Shown here: one piece after another, positions 10,741 to 23,087 of the stretch
Layout of the letters: each line of letters begins with the position of its first letter
Position numbering within the stretch: the stretch's first letter is position 1
DNA from: Codonopsis lanceolata
Taxonomy: Eukaryota > Streptophyta > Magnoliopsida > Asterales > Campanulaceae
NCBI GenBank assembly: GCA_013146195.2
Contig: CM028378.1
Coordinates: 76,351,254 to 76,415,253, forward strand
Direction: 5' to 3'
Length of the DNA stretch: 64,000 bases
The notes under the pieces: generated by a model
The model's input: only the letters and a program-made list of their open reading frames with translations
The model's database searches: none
What the model was told of the DNA's origin: nothing
Position numbers and translations under genes: made by a program

Positions 10741-13700
10741 GCCTGGGGAGCATGCTGCAACTGCTTCCTCAAATGGAGCAGATCTTGTCTCAGAGTCTGT
10801 TTCAAGATTGGACATCAGTAGACCAGCTGCAGATTTATCAACTGGACAACCTGCTGTTTCAGGGGTTCCAGAATGCAAGTGTGGGATGCCTTTATGCATT
10901 TGCAAAGCACCATCAATTGATGAAATTGTACCTGTGGAGGTAAGTATTAATGAAATTGGCCTTCACTTAAGCAGGCGCTTGAACCTCATGGATGATGTTT
11001 GTTTGACATGCAGCGCAAAAGTTCTTCCAATCTTACAGTTCAGTCAAACCCAAAATTGAAGAAGGCAGACGCAACACCCAAGAGTAGAGGTTCGACCTCA
11101 AACAGCAAGTTTAGGTATTCTACAGCTAGGTTTCTTAAGTTACATTTCATTTCAATATTCTATGGTTTAATAGTGGATTTATTTAGGTATTCTTAAAGTG
11201 TGCAATTTTAATATGCTCAGAAGATAAGTCTAGCAAAATAAGGATGCTAAGATGGACCTGTCGTAAAACCAGAAAACATGAAATTTGAAATGAACACAGT
11301 CCTGAGAAGATAAGTGTAGCCCCAGTAATGACTACAATGTAGACCAATTACGTGCAACAGCTAGGAAGAGTGATCATATGAGTATCAACGGGAATGCTGG
11401 GGCTAAAGATAAGCTGCATAAACATGGACTAAGATAATAAAGGAGTGATTTGGTGCAGTTTACTAGAAAATCTTCTTTGGAAGGAACTGAATGGTAAAAA
11501 AGATTATTATGTCTGCGACGACAAGTTGTGACGAAGGCCTAGACGATTTGAGCACTTCACTGTGCAATTTAGTTTTGAGTACTCGTTTTAGTATAGAGAA
11601 TAATAACCCTGCCTTCTGTCCCAAAAAGTTCATTAACATAAATTACTCAAGCTCTCTCATCTCATGTACTAAGTGGAGTGGTCACTCTGTTAAAAGACTT
11701 CCGTTTCTGCGACAAATGTACCATGATGACAACATGTCATACCCTTAAAAAACAATCCATTCATTTATTTTGTTTATTACCTGGAACCAGTTATCATGTT
11801 GGAATCATGTATTATCCATATTTCAAAAGCCATCTCCTTTCAAGATAGTGAGATTTATGAAATAGGAGGGTGTTCGACAATGAGGAGAAGTCTATGACCC
11901 AACTGAAAGATCTTTTGCTTCGTACATTGTTTTCTTGGTGTTCAGAGACTGCTGATGCTGATTCTTTTCATAGACATTCTTTTGTAGATTTTGTCAACAG
12001 TATCTCTTTAGATTAGCCCTCCTTTTACGTATTCTCCTAGTGCACAAGGATGCGTCACCTGATTTGACACTTTTTGGTTTATAATACAATACTTATCAAA
12101 ATAAAAAAGATAGTGGGATTTCTGCAGTTTGGCTTTTGATATTCAGTATGAAATTTCTAAAATGTACATGGTAGATTTAGTTTCAAAATTCTTGATGTTA
12201 CTAGCAAGGGTGTTCTTAGGGTTTTCAGAAGACACACACAAACACATGTGAATTAATCCAATCGTATGTTAAGATGTGGCTTTTAAGTTCCTTAAAAACT
12301 GGCAGTAAGGTTGAGAATTTTTAAAAGCTGCCAAGATAATAATAATAATTATAATAAATGTAGAAAGAACCATGCGTATCTGAAATTATGTCGTTTGGAG
12401 CTATACCTGACTGTATTTATATGTGCATGTGATTTGTAATGACCACTGGGACCTCCATCGTTATTTGATATGATGTGGCCCTTTATCACTTTTATTATTT
12501 ATAGAAATTGACCAAATCTCTGGAAGGAATAAGGAAATAGACCTAAAGGCGTTCACTTTGGTAACTCACTTGTGAAAATACCAAAAGCGAGCTGGAGGAT
12601 AGCAAAACCCAAGTTCATGGTCAATTGTGCCATTTAGTTTCCAATTTCTGAAAGAAAAACATTATATTGCTTTGAGTGCGGTTTTGGCGTGCACATGCAA
12701 CAAAAAGCCATAATATTGTAAAGAAAAACCCCCTCCTTCTCAAGGGGCAGATTCGTGTCTGCCCTAGCAGGGAGCATTCCCCCCTCCCCTGGTCCCGAAA
12801 GGCCTTTGTTATCTTATGATTGTAATATAAAGGGTCTATTCTCCTTGCAAGGTTTAGGGACTTTGGTTTTGGTTTTTAACTTCCTCTCTTTGACCCACTA
12901 GCTTCTCTCTGTCTCTCTTACTTTTTTTACGTAGTTGTCAAAGGCGAAAGGCAAGAGGCGGGCGAGAGGTCAGTTTTTGAGGTGAGGCGCTCATGGAAAC
13001 AATATAAAAATAAAATAAAATAATAATATATACGGAGAGGGCGATCATAACTGGTTTCCTAAAATCGTCACCGGTTCTTTTCGGGTCAGAAGTTTGGAAA
13101 GGTATTTGCAAAGGGTGGGCGCAGTTTGAAAGGTTTGTTTCTTTTGGGGTCGACAATGGTTCGAAAGTTAGATTTTGGAAAGACAAGTGGTGTGGGGAGG
13201 TTGAACTTTGGAGAGTATAATGATTTGTACAATTTGACTGTGGACAAAAATTGCTATGTTAGTTCGGTGCTGCAAATTGACTGTGGTAGAGTGGTTTGGA
13301 ACCCCTTGTTTCGTAGGGATCTTCAAGACTGGGAGATGGAGACTTGTGGTAATTTTTTCACCTTGCTTTATTCACATCGGGTTGACGGGAGCAGGAATGA
13401 TAAGGCGTGGTGGGCTGCGTCGAATAGCAAAAAATTTACTAACAAATCTTATTTTCTTGCTATGTCGGGTAGTGATGGGTATTCCTCCTTTCCATGGAAA
13501 GAATATGGAGAAGTATTGCTCCCAGTCGCGTCGCTTTTTTGTTTGGGAAGCTTGTCATGAGGCGATTCTTACGGGAGAAAATATTCGCAAAAGGGGGATG
13601 GTTTATGTGAACTGGTGCTACGTGTGCAAAGACAACGATGAGAGTGTTAATCACTTGTTACTGTATTGTCCGGTGGCTCGTTCTTTATAGTATATGGTTC

Positions 13701-16661
13701 TGGGGCTTTTTGGGATTTCGTGGGTAATGCAGTTCTTCTGTTCAAGGGATGCTTTTGAGTTGGTTGCGGTTCAATCGCAGGAGGAGCAAAATTCTTTGGG
13801 GTGCTATTCCGACGGGTGTTTAGTGGACCATTTGAAAAGAGAGGAATAGAAGAATCTTCTATAATATAGAGGTTTCGCCGGATCAATTGATAGATTGTCT
13901 TGTGTACGTTGTTTTTGTGGTGTTCTGCGACACATCAATCTCTCGGTCATTCTTTTATAGATTTTGCGAATAATTAGTATTGAGTAGTTTGTATACTCCT
14001 AGTGTATAAAAGACGCGTCACCTGTTTTGACGCTCATATTTATTTATACATATTCTTACCTATCAAAAAAATAATATATAGCTTAACAAATCTCAACAAA
14101 AACATGTCAAATAAATAAATAATGGGAATAAACTAGACAGTAGAGATAACCCATTCTTTTTATTTTCAGTTCCTAATCCACAGAGTATAAAAAAAAATTC
14201 AACGACCAATTAAATAGAATTTGACCAAAAATAGCTTGAAACTCCCTCAATCCAAAAACCGAGCAAGAGACTAACATATATAGGCAACGGCGAACATGTC
14301 TGTGGAGGTCTGGTAAAAAAATTCCAGCAACGGTGTATGGGGCACGTGACACCTATTCCGGTGACCTCGGCGACAGCGAAGACACATATAGGTTCGCCAA
14401 GTCACAGTGATAGCTGGCCTTAGATTGGGTGAAAAGTGAAGATCGGAGGCTAGATCTAGAATTGAAACTTCCTGGCTATTCCGGCTATCCTCGCCTCGAC
14501 TTGCCTATACTACTCTTTGCCCTGGACCCTCGCCTGCCGCCTCTTAAGTGAGGCGAGCGCCTTTGACAACTATGTTTTTTTATCAATCATTACAAAACGA
14601 AAACTCAAAACCCAAATACCAACCTAAACCACCATGTCAAACACACCCTTAAAAGTGTTCAATAATGAATTATTTGAACTTACCTTCTATGATTACTTTT
14701 TTAGTGGGGCCTACACACTAATGAGTATGGTCTAAGTATGTTCTTTATGGATTTATTATTTCAATAGTGTATCATATATTCGTAGTTTGATTGGTTTCTT
14801 TGGCTCATCCTCCCCTGAACCCCCAAAAAGAGAAAAACATCGAAGAGTTAGGTCCTGTTTCCTTTCTAGATTTCTTACATAAGAAAGCAAGGGATGCTCT
14901 CTACTAGGAGATATTTACTCACTTGGAAGGTATCATTACTCATATTACTCACTTGGAATCATTACTCATATTTCCTGATTAAATTTTAGGACTCATCAAT
15001 GAAATAAGCAAGCAAGTCAAGGGAAAAATGTAAAAGTAACCAGAAAGGAAATATTACAAAAGTAGACATTTTTTTCTAGCGGCCTAAAAAGGGATGATGG
15101 ACTCTTTTAGGAAGGAGAGGAGTAGTAATTTTCTTATATAACCATGTTTGGTCAGAGCATCCAACTTAAAGGTTTGTGTGGTGATCCTGCAGGAGCAGCC
15201 GTGGAACATTAAGCACTAAGTTGCATGGCCAAATGTGTTTGACATGAAATGTAATATTCTCATTACACTGCCTCATCCGTGGAGAGAGTTGTTATCCAAA
15301 CACTTGGACTAGTAATATTTGGGCATGTAGCCAAGAGGCCAAACACATGAATGAAATTGGCCAACCATAGAAGTTAGAACATGCTAAGAATTATTTATTT
15401 ATGTTTATTATTATTTTTTATTTGAAAAGAATCAAATTGATCAAAATAGTAAAATAGAAAATGTTAATGTCTAAACACACAATCCAATAACTGAACCAGC
15501 TTGTCCATGTTACGCACTAGCTTCAGAGGACATTCTTTTACTTACCTGATGTGGTACAACATGCCTCACACATGTCAATTGAAGGTTTCTCAAGAAAGAT
15601 GAAATAACAACCCAAACTTTTCTCAACTTACCAGTATCTTAGCTACCAATTTCTGTTTCTGAAGCCAAATATAGTTGTGGTGTTTTCTATTTCTCATGAA
15701 TGCCAATTTAGTTTTATATACTTATAATCTTTTTCTTCTTTGAAATGCTTTATACCTATTTTCCTTTCAAGTTTCTATTCTGATCTCATCAATGCTTTAT
15801 GACTGAACTATCGAAAATTCACATTTTTCATTAAGTTCTGCTAAACATTGCAGTGCTGTCTTTAATCAAGGTCAAGCTCCCAACAGTGGCATGGAAAAAT
15901 CACTTATCAATTATGAAGTTAATGGAGAGGTATGGAACTTTGTATTATTTTTTAGAATACTTGCAGTAGGCTCAATTAAGTTTGTATAAAGTTGACAGAG
16001 GAAGGCTTCGTATGCTAGACACATTTTTTTGACACCATAGTGCCAGGTGAACTGTGCTGTCCTTTATTTTTTTCTTGGCAAGTGATACTTGGATAGTTGA
16101 ATTCTATGACTTCTTGCTAGGGGTTAAGGGAAGCAATAAAGAATGCCGACACATCTGCAGTCCGGAAGCTTCTGAGTGAGGTAAGGAAGATATTAATCCT
16201 TTTTTAACGTGTAAGTGCTGCTGTAAAATTGACACATCTCCAACTGGTAGGGAGTGGATGCAAACTACTGTGACAAACAAGGTTCATCTTTGTTACACCT
16301 GGTACACTATCTTCCTCTCTTGCATGACTGGATTTGCAGGATATAGGGGGCAGTATTTAATCAAAATGGCCTCTCTCTCTGGATTTTGTTGGATATAGGC
16401 AGCAGTGTTCAACCAAACTGATATTGCTTTCGCCCTGATGGAATCTGGAGCAAGCCTGAACTGCAAGAATTCTCAGGGTAATCAATTTTGAGACCCATCT
16501 AATGATTTGAAAACTTTTTCTATTGCTAGTCATTTATGGGCAGGGTCTGGAATCTGGATAGTAAAAATGTGAATATCACAAGCGCAAACTTATCTAGTCT
16601 GTTTGAGTTGTGTTAGCAAATATCGGTTTTATTGAAACTGGTAGTTAATCCAGAACTACAA

Positions 16662-16693
<32 letters not shown>

Positions 16694-16808
16694 ACATAAT
16701 TTTATGGTTTTTTAATTGATTGTCTCTTCTTCAGGAGAAACACCACTTGACTGTGCCCCAGCCACATTGCAATTCAAGATGAAAAAGATGCAAGAAGGTA
16801 AAAGCTGA
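10741..16808 (+). CDS. ankyrin-repeat protein gene, 3' exons only (5' end not found)
   Basis: Seven exons with AG..GT borders and compatible phases: 10741-10939, 11014-11114, 15854-15929, 16121-16180, 16251-16301, 16399-16477, 16735-16808 (TGA at 16806-16808). They encode about 212 residues. The first exon has SVSRLDIS, then a Cys-rich ECKCGMPLCICK. The second is Lys/Ser-rich. The last four form ankyrin-type repeats: AIKNADTSAVRKLLSEG, VDANYCDKQGSSLLHL, AVFNQTDIAFALMESGASL, GETPLDCAP. Ankyrin repeats bind partner proteins; no specific partner can be inferred. From memory, plant relatives with this Cys motif carry an N-terminal FYVE-type zinc finger that would bind PI3P on endosomes. I found no such exon here, so that is a weak inference. 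The 5' exons are upstream of the window or lost. The 11115-15853 intron holds LINE and GGCG-rich insertions. Confidence 0.7.
11857..12108 (+). mobile_element. short 5'-truncated LINE in an ankyrin-gene intron
   Basis: It carries the LINE C-terminus in one frame (RVFDNEEKS, LKDLLLRTLFSW, FVDFVNSISL, stop) and then the family 3' tail (GTGCACAAGGATGCGTCACC, TTTGACAC, ACTTATCAAAATAAAAAA). A 13-base duplication with one mismatch flanks it: GATAGTGAGATTT at 11844-11856 and GATAGTGGGATTT at 12109-12121. It is in the same orientation as the host gene. Confidence 0.85.
12931..14574 (-). mobile_element. GGCG-rich terminal-inverted-repeat element, copy 2
   Basis: The left end GTAGTTGTCAAAGGCGAAAG and right end GCGCCTTTGACAACTATG are inverted repeats. 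They match copy 1 (1334-2360) in the opposite orientation: the left end here is the inverse of the right end of copy 1. T-rich flanks (TTTTTTTAC / TTTTTTTAT) could be a 9-base duplication but are low-complexity. A LINE (13033-14067) is inserted inside. Located in the large intron of the ankyrin gene. Confidence 0.7.
13033..14067 (+). mobile_element. 5'-truncated LINE nested in GGCG-rich element
   Basis: It starts at GEGDHNWFPK, continues after a frameshift with VWKGICKGWAQF and VRFWKDKW, and reaches the zf-RVT-type part: WNPLFRRDLQDWE (13300-13340), then, after another frame change, FVWEACHEAILTGENIRKR and VNWCYVCKDNDESVNHLLLYC (13540-13670). The 3' tail GACGCGTCACCTGTTTTGAC ends in TATCAAAAAA. 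An 11-base duplication AATAATATATA flanks it (13022-13032 and 14068-14078). It is broken by at least two frameshifts. Confidence 0.85.
14575..15853. other. remainder of large ankyrin-gene intron
   Basis: Non-coding. A local duplication of a TACTCACTTGGAA..TCATTACTCATATT unit occurs at about 14925-14975. A stretch at 14581-14640 resembles 9596-9660 (ATCATTACA..ACCCAAATACCAACC), suggesting an unclassified dispersed repeat. No exon was identified. Confidence 0.4.
16662..16693. repeat. (CT)n microsatellite in intron
   Basis: An almost pure CT run in the intron just upstream of the last ankyrin-gene exon. Confidence 0.9.
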
Positions 16809-17838
16809 ATCCAGAGTTCATGGAAGAGATTGGCATTAATCCTTTGGAAGTTGCTTGCTTCATTTAAAGGCTGGTGAAAATGATTCAACTTTATGGAAAT
16901 GTTCGTCTTAACTCTGTAATCTAGCAAATGAGCATCACATTTGATATGTGCTGGATATTTTATAATTAATAATCATAAAAAATGGGCACGGATCCCCTGT
17001 CTCAACGTTGTGCCCCATTTCCTGCACCACATGTTTATTTTCTGTAATTATGATAAACTCTAATGATATATATATATATCCGTTGTTCATTTGATTTTTA
17101 AACATAAACTCTTTAGGTGGAACCTAGTGAGAATTGCTCACCGTTGGCGAGACTGAAAGCTGCATACTCTTGAAAGATGATGATATTGGCCTCACCAAAT
17201 GAGTAAACCCAAGAACATGAATCATGTATTAGGCATATTGTATTAACAACTGCTTACTGGTGGGTTCTTCAAAAAGCTAGCTGCAACTCTATATTATACA
17301 AAGCCAAAGCAAGTCAGTCGAGAAATAAGTGTTGAGAAGCCATACAACTTGTTAAGACATAGGTGCCGTTTGATAATCAGGATGAGAGAGAGAGAGAGAG
17401 AGAGAGAGGCTGACCCAAGTTAGGGTTACCATTAACACAACTTGTTAATGCTAAGTATGATTGGGGAGTGAGCAAAATTTTCAAAAACTAAGTATTATGA
17501 AATGTAGTGATTAACAAATTTTATTATAGGGAGTTCTTAGCACTTAAGCTCATCTAATCAAATATTTGACAAGAATCTCAATATCTTAAGACACAAGGTG
17601 GCAAGTGTTTGAACTGAAAAACTTTTCTCGAAAAGGTATTGGATTGAAGCAATCGTTAGCCTTATATCAAGTTAACAAATTTGTTTTTTAGATTGTTCAT
17701 CTTAGTGAAGAATCCATAAAATAAAAAGTAGTCAATTTGCTCAAGGATGTATCGAGAGATTTTTGAAAAGAGGAATACAACTCTGGACATAAAAAAATGT
17801 ATTCATTTCTTTCACATAGAGGTTTGATTTTTAAAGAG
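16809..17838. other. 3' flank of ankyrin gene, intergenic
   Basis: This presumably holds the 3' untranslated region of the ankyrin gene. A (GA)n microsatellite lies at about 17384-17408. The phrase CATAGGTGCCGTTTGATA at about 17358 recurs at 17849 (see next entry). No gene was recognised. Confidence 0.4.
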
Positions 17839-17841
17839 CTT

Positions 17842-18160
17842 TTAAGGCATAGGTGCCGTTTAATAGACAAGATTAAGGCCAAATAGGATTAATAAGCCGA
17901 GTTATCTTATGTTTGGTACGATAGGTTGTCTGGATTAATAACACGAGTTATTCGTGATAAAAGTCATTATTTCCTCACTATTAATACCAAGAGGGAGAGT
18001 GGTATTATTAGTGCCCTCACTAAAAAAATGAAATTAATATTTTTAATCTCAAAACTACCCCTGATATATAAATGAGCATTAATAGTGATGATATTAATAA
18101 TACGGACATTAATAATACTACTTATCCCTTTTCGACTACCAACAAACCCATATATCCCAG
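17842..18160. repeat. possible MITE (GGTGCCGTTT end)
   Basis: The stretch from GGTGCCGTTTAATAG to about 18155 is rich in ATTAATA motifs. It ends in a sequence whose inverse begins GGGTTTGTTGGTAG, weakly resembling the left end. MITEs of the Harbinger or hAT type often have ends of this flavour. No clear target-site duplication was found. Confidence 0.3.
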
Positions 18161-18460
18161 CATTGTAAACTACATACATCTGAAGTATTTTTCTCACAAT
18201 GTCAATTGAAGAGTTAACTTCAGTTATCGAGTAGAATATCCTTTTTACAAGTGTGGCAGTCACATATACTCTTTTCACATCCGAGTTTGAATCGAAAATG
18301 TTTTGAATATAAAGGAAACAATTTTTGAGCAAATGACGTCAGAATTCCCTTAGTCAATGAGGTTTTGAAAAGGAATAAACCTTTTGACTATGTATTTGAA
18401 CTGAGCAATAGGATTCAACTCTTAGGTTGTTAGACCTGGAATGAAATTCATAGAGTACTA

Positions 18461-18472
18461 ACTCTGATACCA
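18461..18472 (-). other. primer-binding site (initiator Met-tRNA)
   Basis: The inverse complement reads TGGTATCAGAGT, matching the usual plant LTR-retrotransposon primer-binding site TGGTATCAGAGC at 11 of 12 bases. It sits just inside the LTR end. Confidence 0.75.
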
Positions 18473-18474
18473 AT

Positions 18475-21400
18475 TGGTCCCTATATATGCTTAGTACATA
18501 TGCTAGAGGGGGGAGGGGTGAATAGACTATGTTGTCTTCATTAAAATTTTCATCATTTTAACAGTGTAGTAGAAACCAAAACAACAAGTATGCTATAGAG
18601 GATGTTATGAATCTGTCGGATATCCTAGTTATATTGTTTGCTAATGAAAAAAGTTATAGTAGTGGAAAGATAGATAGCAATAATATAACTTTGAGGACTA
18701 AAGTATTTGTAAATATAATGATCTGAACACATAATAACAGTCAACTTTAAGTCCTCATCAGATGCATGCATACATCTATTCCATGAGCTGAGTGCTTGAT
18801 ACATACGAAACAAGATTAAGTAGATGAGAAAAGTAGGCAAATATAGAAAGACTTATGCTTTGTATATTGAAATACAACAAATGTTCATCAAATGATGAAC
18901 ATGTTTAGTACATCAACCTAGACCGTCTAACCTAGCTACCCTATGGGGTTTCATGAAAAAGAAGCTAGAGGAAAGGGAAGACAAACACTTAAACTCACAC
19001 CTCTACTATCCCAAATACACTAGGGAGTCGAATATCTGAGTGAAATGGTAATTGCTATGTGAGAAGAGAATATTATGGGTTGTTCATGTTGGGAATATTA
19101 ATCTGATTAATTATTTAAAATCATTTTGTCTATATTCCCTTTTATTTTGGATTTGTTTGTAACCGCTACTTAAGTTTTAGAAATTTGACTATAAGCTTAT
19201 TTATTATTAGACTATGTGTTACACACTAGAAGGTAACTTTATTAGGACTTTACAATAGCATTGGTAGGTGAAACAACTAATGTTTGCTTTAGCTAAATAA
19301 ATGATCTGATGTTTACTTTGGTATGTTCTAGTTGCTGAAGTTATTATAGCAACTGATGAAAGTTACTGTAGCAAATTGAAGAAGCTGATGCTTGCTTTGG
19401 TCAGTTGGTTTGCTTTAAGTTTTCTTAATCAACCAACTAATATAAAAACTTTTACTTTAAAGTAAAAGTGGAAAGAAAAAGTGACATAAGCCTTGAATTC
19501 AAGATCAACTTTACAAGTGTCACTTAAAGAGAATTTTCTCTTTCCTTGTTTTTTTTTATTTTATAAAGTAAATTTACCCACTGTTATTATTGAAAAGTTT
19601 CTAACATTAATGATTAATGTGTTTGACCTTCACAATCAAATATTTAATTATTATTGGTTATCATCATTTCAAGCATTGTACTATTTATAGAAGACTTTTT
19701 GTCATCACCTTAAATGATTTATAATTTAATATATCTTCTAGCCAATCACCTTTTTAAATATATCATGCTATAAAATATTGTCTGTATCTAATTCTCTTAT
19801 ACATATTTATGAGAAGATGTCTTCTTCACTTAACAGGGAACTCAAAATCATCCTTATTCCAAGGAATGAATATATTCGTCTGTCATAAATCTCTGAGTCT
19901 TAAATGAAAAAGATCTCACCTTCATTCTTTTACAGGGAATTCAAATACTTAACCATTATCTCAAACGACTCCAAATTCAAGACTTGTATATATATAAAGA
20001 CATTGGAGCAAGGATTGGAGTATAGAGGTTGAAGCTATCATTCATTATTCTCACGATATTATCTCTTTAGTTTGCTAAAACCCAGGACTGGACGCTCAAC
20101 ATATTCCTTGAAGAATTTCTTTCCTTAATGTGTTATAGTCCTCAAACACTTACTAGATAATTTTTCATAAATTATTCTTTTCTAGTTCTTGTTTAAACAA
20201 TTATTGTATTTTTCCTTATTTCTTCCAAATCTTAAAAGAATACTTGATTGTTGCACGAGTATGATTATTGCTCAATCATACTCCTCAAACATTGAGTTTT
20301 GTTGTACACAGATCCGTTAGTGATCACTTAGAATTTTTAATATATTTAGTGTACTTCAAAATCCAAGTTTGACCAACTTGGTAGTGGACGTAGCAGTTTT
20401 AACACTGTGAACCACTCAAAATAATGTGTTCTGTATACCCGCTGTTTTCACTGTTCATACACTTAAGCAGCTGTTATCTACTTAAGTGTTTAACAATCAC
20501 ATTCTTGAATTCATTACTTATTTGATCTTATGTTTTATCCTTCAATTCAGTCCCTATACTTAAGTGATGAAAAGAAAACCAAATCAAACTGTTTTAAGTT
20601 CAACAGCTCACATCAGCTCTTGAAAACTTATCCTTTCAACTGCAATTTTAAAAGGTTTTCAAAACAACTCTCAAAGTTTTTAAAAGGCTATTCACCCCCC
20701 TCTAGCCTTATTTCATTGCCAACTGAACTTACAGTTCAATTAGCTAGTAATTGAACAACTGAGTGCATAACACTCGACCCACTTCGACGACTCAATATTG
20801 CACAAACAACAACACTTGCAATGTAGTACACGTCTACTGATATGAATGTAATGTGGTGTGTATTAGTAGCTTGGGATCTTCCTTCCATATCTTCAAGTGG
20901 TATGTCTTCAACTTCATTGTTGAGTGCTTAATCTCTTACTATATATTTGAAGTCTATGAGCAGGAGAGACTGCGTCTTTCGAAGGAGGAAAGAACTCAAA
21001 CCAGGAAGATAAAATTTGACTAAGCACTGCTTCTTTACCTTGTAAATTTCTGATTGTTCTCTCTCAATATCTTATGTGTTCTTCAGTTGTGCCACACAAC
21101 TATTGCCATTGTGTTGAGAGGTGGTGAGAGATTCTTTTTATAGGTTGACAACGTAAAAGATCCGTACGTTGAGACTTTGGATAGTCTTCTAACCATTGGA
21201 GTGTTAAATATTGATGCATTTGGATGCATTGTCTTGAACTGTTGGTTAAAAGACTTCATGAAAGTCTTTTTGTCTTGATTTAATCCGAAGATGAGGTTGA
21301 TTTATTTGACATGACGTTCACAACTGTTGTTGTGAGAAGTGCTCTGTAGATGACCTTGTTGAGTTATGTCTTTGAGAACCAAGATCAAACACAGAAGAGG

Positions 21401-21868
21401 AAATTCCCGGTGGATATGATTTAAGGCTCAAATATCGATGTGAATTTATTAACTGTTAGGAAGATCTACTAAGAATCTTTTGTACATCTTCGTAATCTTG
21501 AATGCTTGGAGATCTGCTAGAGTTAGCTGTTCTACTCAACATCACAGGAGCTGTAAATATTTGAGAAATTGAGCAGAAATGTGTATGATGTCTGCTTGAG
21601 TGAATTTTACTGAAATTTGCACTTGTCGTGTTAATCCATTTATTGAGTGGGAATGTCGACAGTGGGTATGACAAAGACTTGGCATATATACAACAACAAA
21701 GACCTGGTCTAAGACCTATAGCTATGTTTCACTGAGTTGACACACTTACCGGTACGTAGCCCGTTTAGCCACTCTTGAAACATACTGTTGTAATGGATAC
21801 AAGCAAATCACTATGGTGGAATATGCAGACATGTATAGCAGATATGTTGCACATACATATTCCTAACA
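18475..21868 (-). mobile_element. copia-type LTR (minus) with primer-binding site, SIRE-like
   Basis: On the minus strand the LTR starts TGTTAGGAATATGTATG at 21868 and ends at 18475. A primer-binding site TGGTATCAGAGT (18461-18472) follows directly, complementary to the initiator Met-tRNA 3' end. The words CTATTCACCCCTCCCCCCTC near its 3' end resemble those of SIRE/Maximus copia LTRs. A plus-strand solo LTR (19087-20733) is inserted inside, which explains the length. The internal region beyond the primer-binding site (below 18461) holds no recognisable coding sequence, so the element is a remnant. Confidence 0.6.
19087..20733 (+). mobile_element. solo LTR, copia SIRE-like, nested
   Basis: It starts TGTTGGGAATATTAATC and ends GAACTTACA. 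A perfect 5-base duplication GTTCA flanks it at 19082-19086 and 20734-20738. GGCTATTCACCCCCCTCTAG near the 3' end is typical of SIRE/Maximus copia LTRs. No internal region is present, so this is a solo LTR left by LTR-LTR recombination. It lies inside the minus-strand LTR 18475-21868. Confidence 0.75.
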
Positions 21869-23087
21869 AATATGCAATACATTAATTAAAAGTATAAAAA
21901 TAAGTGTAAAAGTACAATGGGGCCCATAAGGAACAAAGTGGAATAAATAAACCTTTAAAGCAAGTTCAACAAGATATCAAATTTTACTCCTCATGTGACA
22001 CTCAACCCATTAAAAATAAATAAAAAATTCATTTGATATTCATAAACTACCTATACAAAAAAAAAAAAAAAAAAAAAACTGTTCCAATGGTTAAGCTACC
22101 CACTTTATCTCACAATACCCATTTGAAGAAAATACATAAAAACGTGAAAAAATTTATATAAAATGAATCTAGTGTCTAAATAATGCAAACCAAGTATCTA
22201 TTTATAGAAACAAAAAATGTATTTTATTTCATAAAAAGAAAAAAAACATTTTATTGGATAAAAAATGACCTAAAAACAAAAATAAGGAAAATAAAACTCG
22301 TTCCAATTAGAAGGTGACACATGAAAAACATTATGATAAATGCGCTTGAAATTCACCGGTTGAATATCAAAATTTGATACGCAACCCACTTTTTGCCTAT
22401 TTTGATATTCTTTTGATACACACTTGATTCATTGTTGTACCACTTAACATCCTTTGATACCTTGTTGTACATGTTTTTAGGGATGTGTGTTCTTAAAAGT
22501 TTGTGTTCTTAAAATTGATTATGTGGCTACATGACCACAAAGAACACCAAATAAGAACATCTCCATGGAAGATGCTCTTAGAGTAGGAATAACAATTCTA
22601 CCAAATCAAACATAATCCATTAAGAACTAATAAATTAATTAATTTTATACTCATTTGATTCAAAACTAAAAAATTCTTCCAACAGTGACACAAACTACAA
22701 CACTTTTAAATACCCCACAATTTTTATCTTGAAAATCAGTTTGGTGTTCAAAGAAAGCAAACCAAGTCTTTATTTATAAATTAAAATGTGTACTATTTTT
22801 TTAATAAAAAATTAAAATATTGTTTGAATTGCTAAAATGTCAAAAATGGGATTAAAAACAAAAAGTGGTTGTATAAATTGATACGAATCAAAACCAAATC
22901 TAATTTGATTTGATTTTCAACTATTTGATTCCACTGTGACATGATTTTCAGATGATTCATCTGTTAACCATGCTCTTAAATGGATTGGTTCCACAAAATC
23001 CTAAGTAGCATCGTGAAGCCCACCTATGAACATTATTTTGGTTCCAACCGGTGGAGATGCTCTAACTTCATGAGATAGAATAAGGGG
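21869..23087. other. intergenic, AT-rich
   Basis: No gene, RNA or clear terminal repeats. A poly-A run of about 20 bases lies near 22058-22078. Confidence 0.45.

Noticed and set aside
16662..16693. CT run as a possible promoter element
   Set aside because: It lies in an intron between phase-compatible exons; a simple microsatellite is sufficient.
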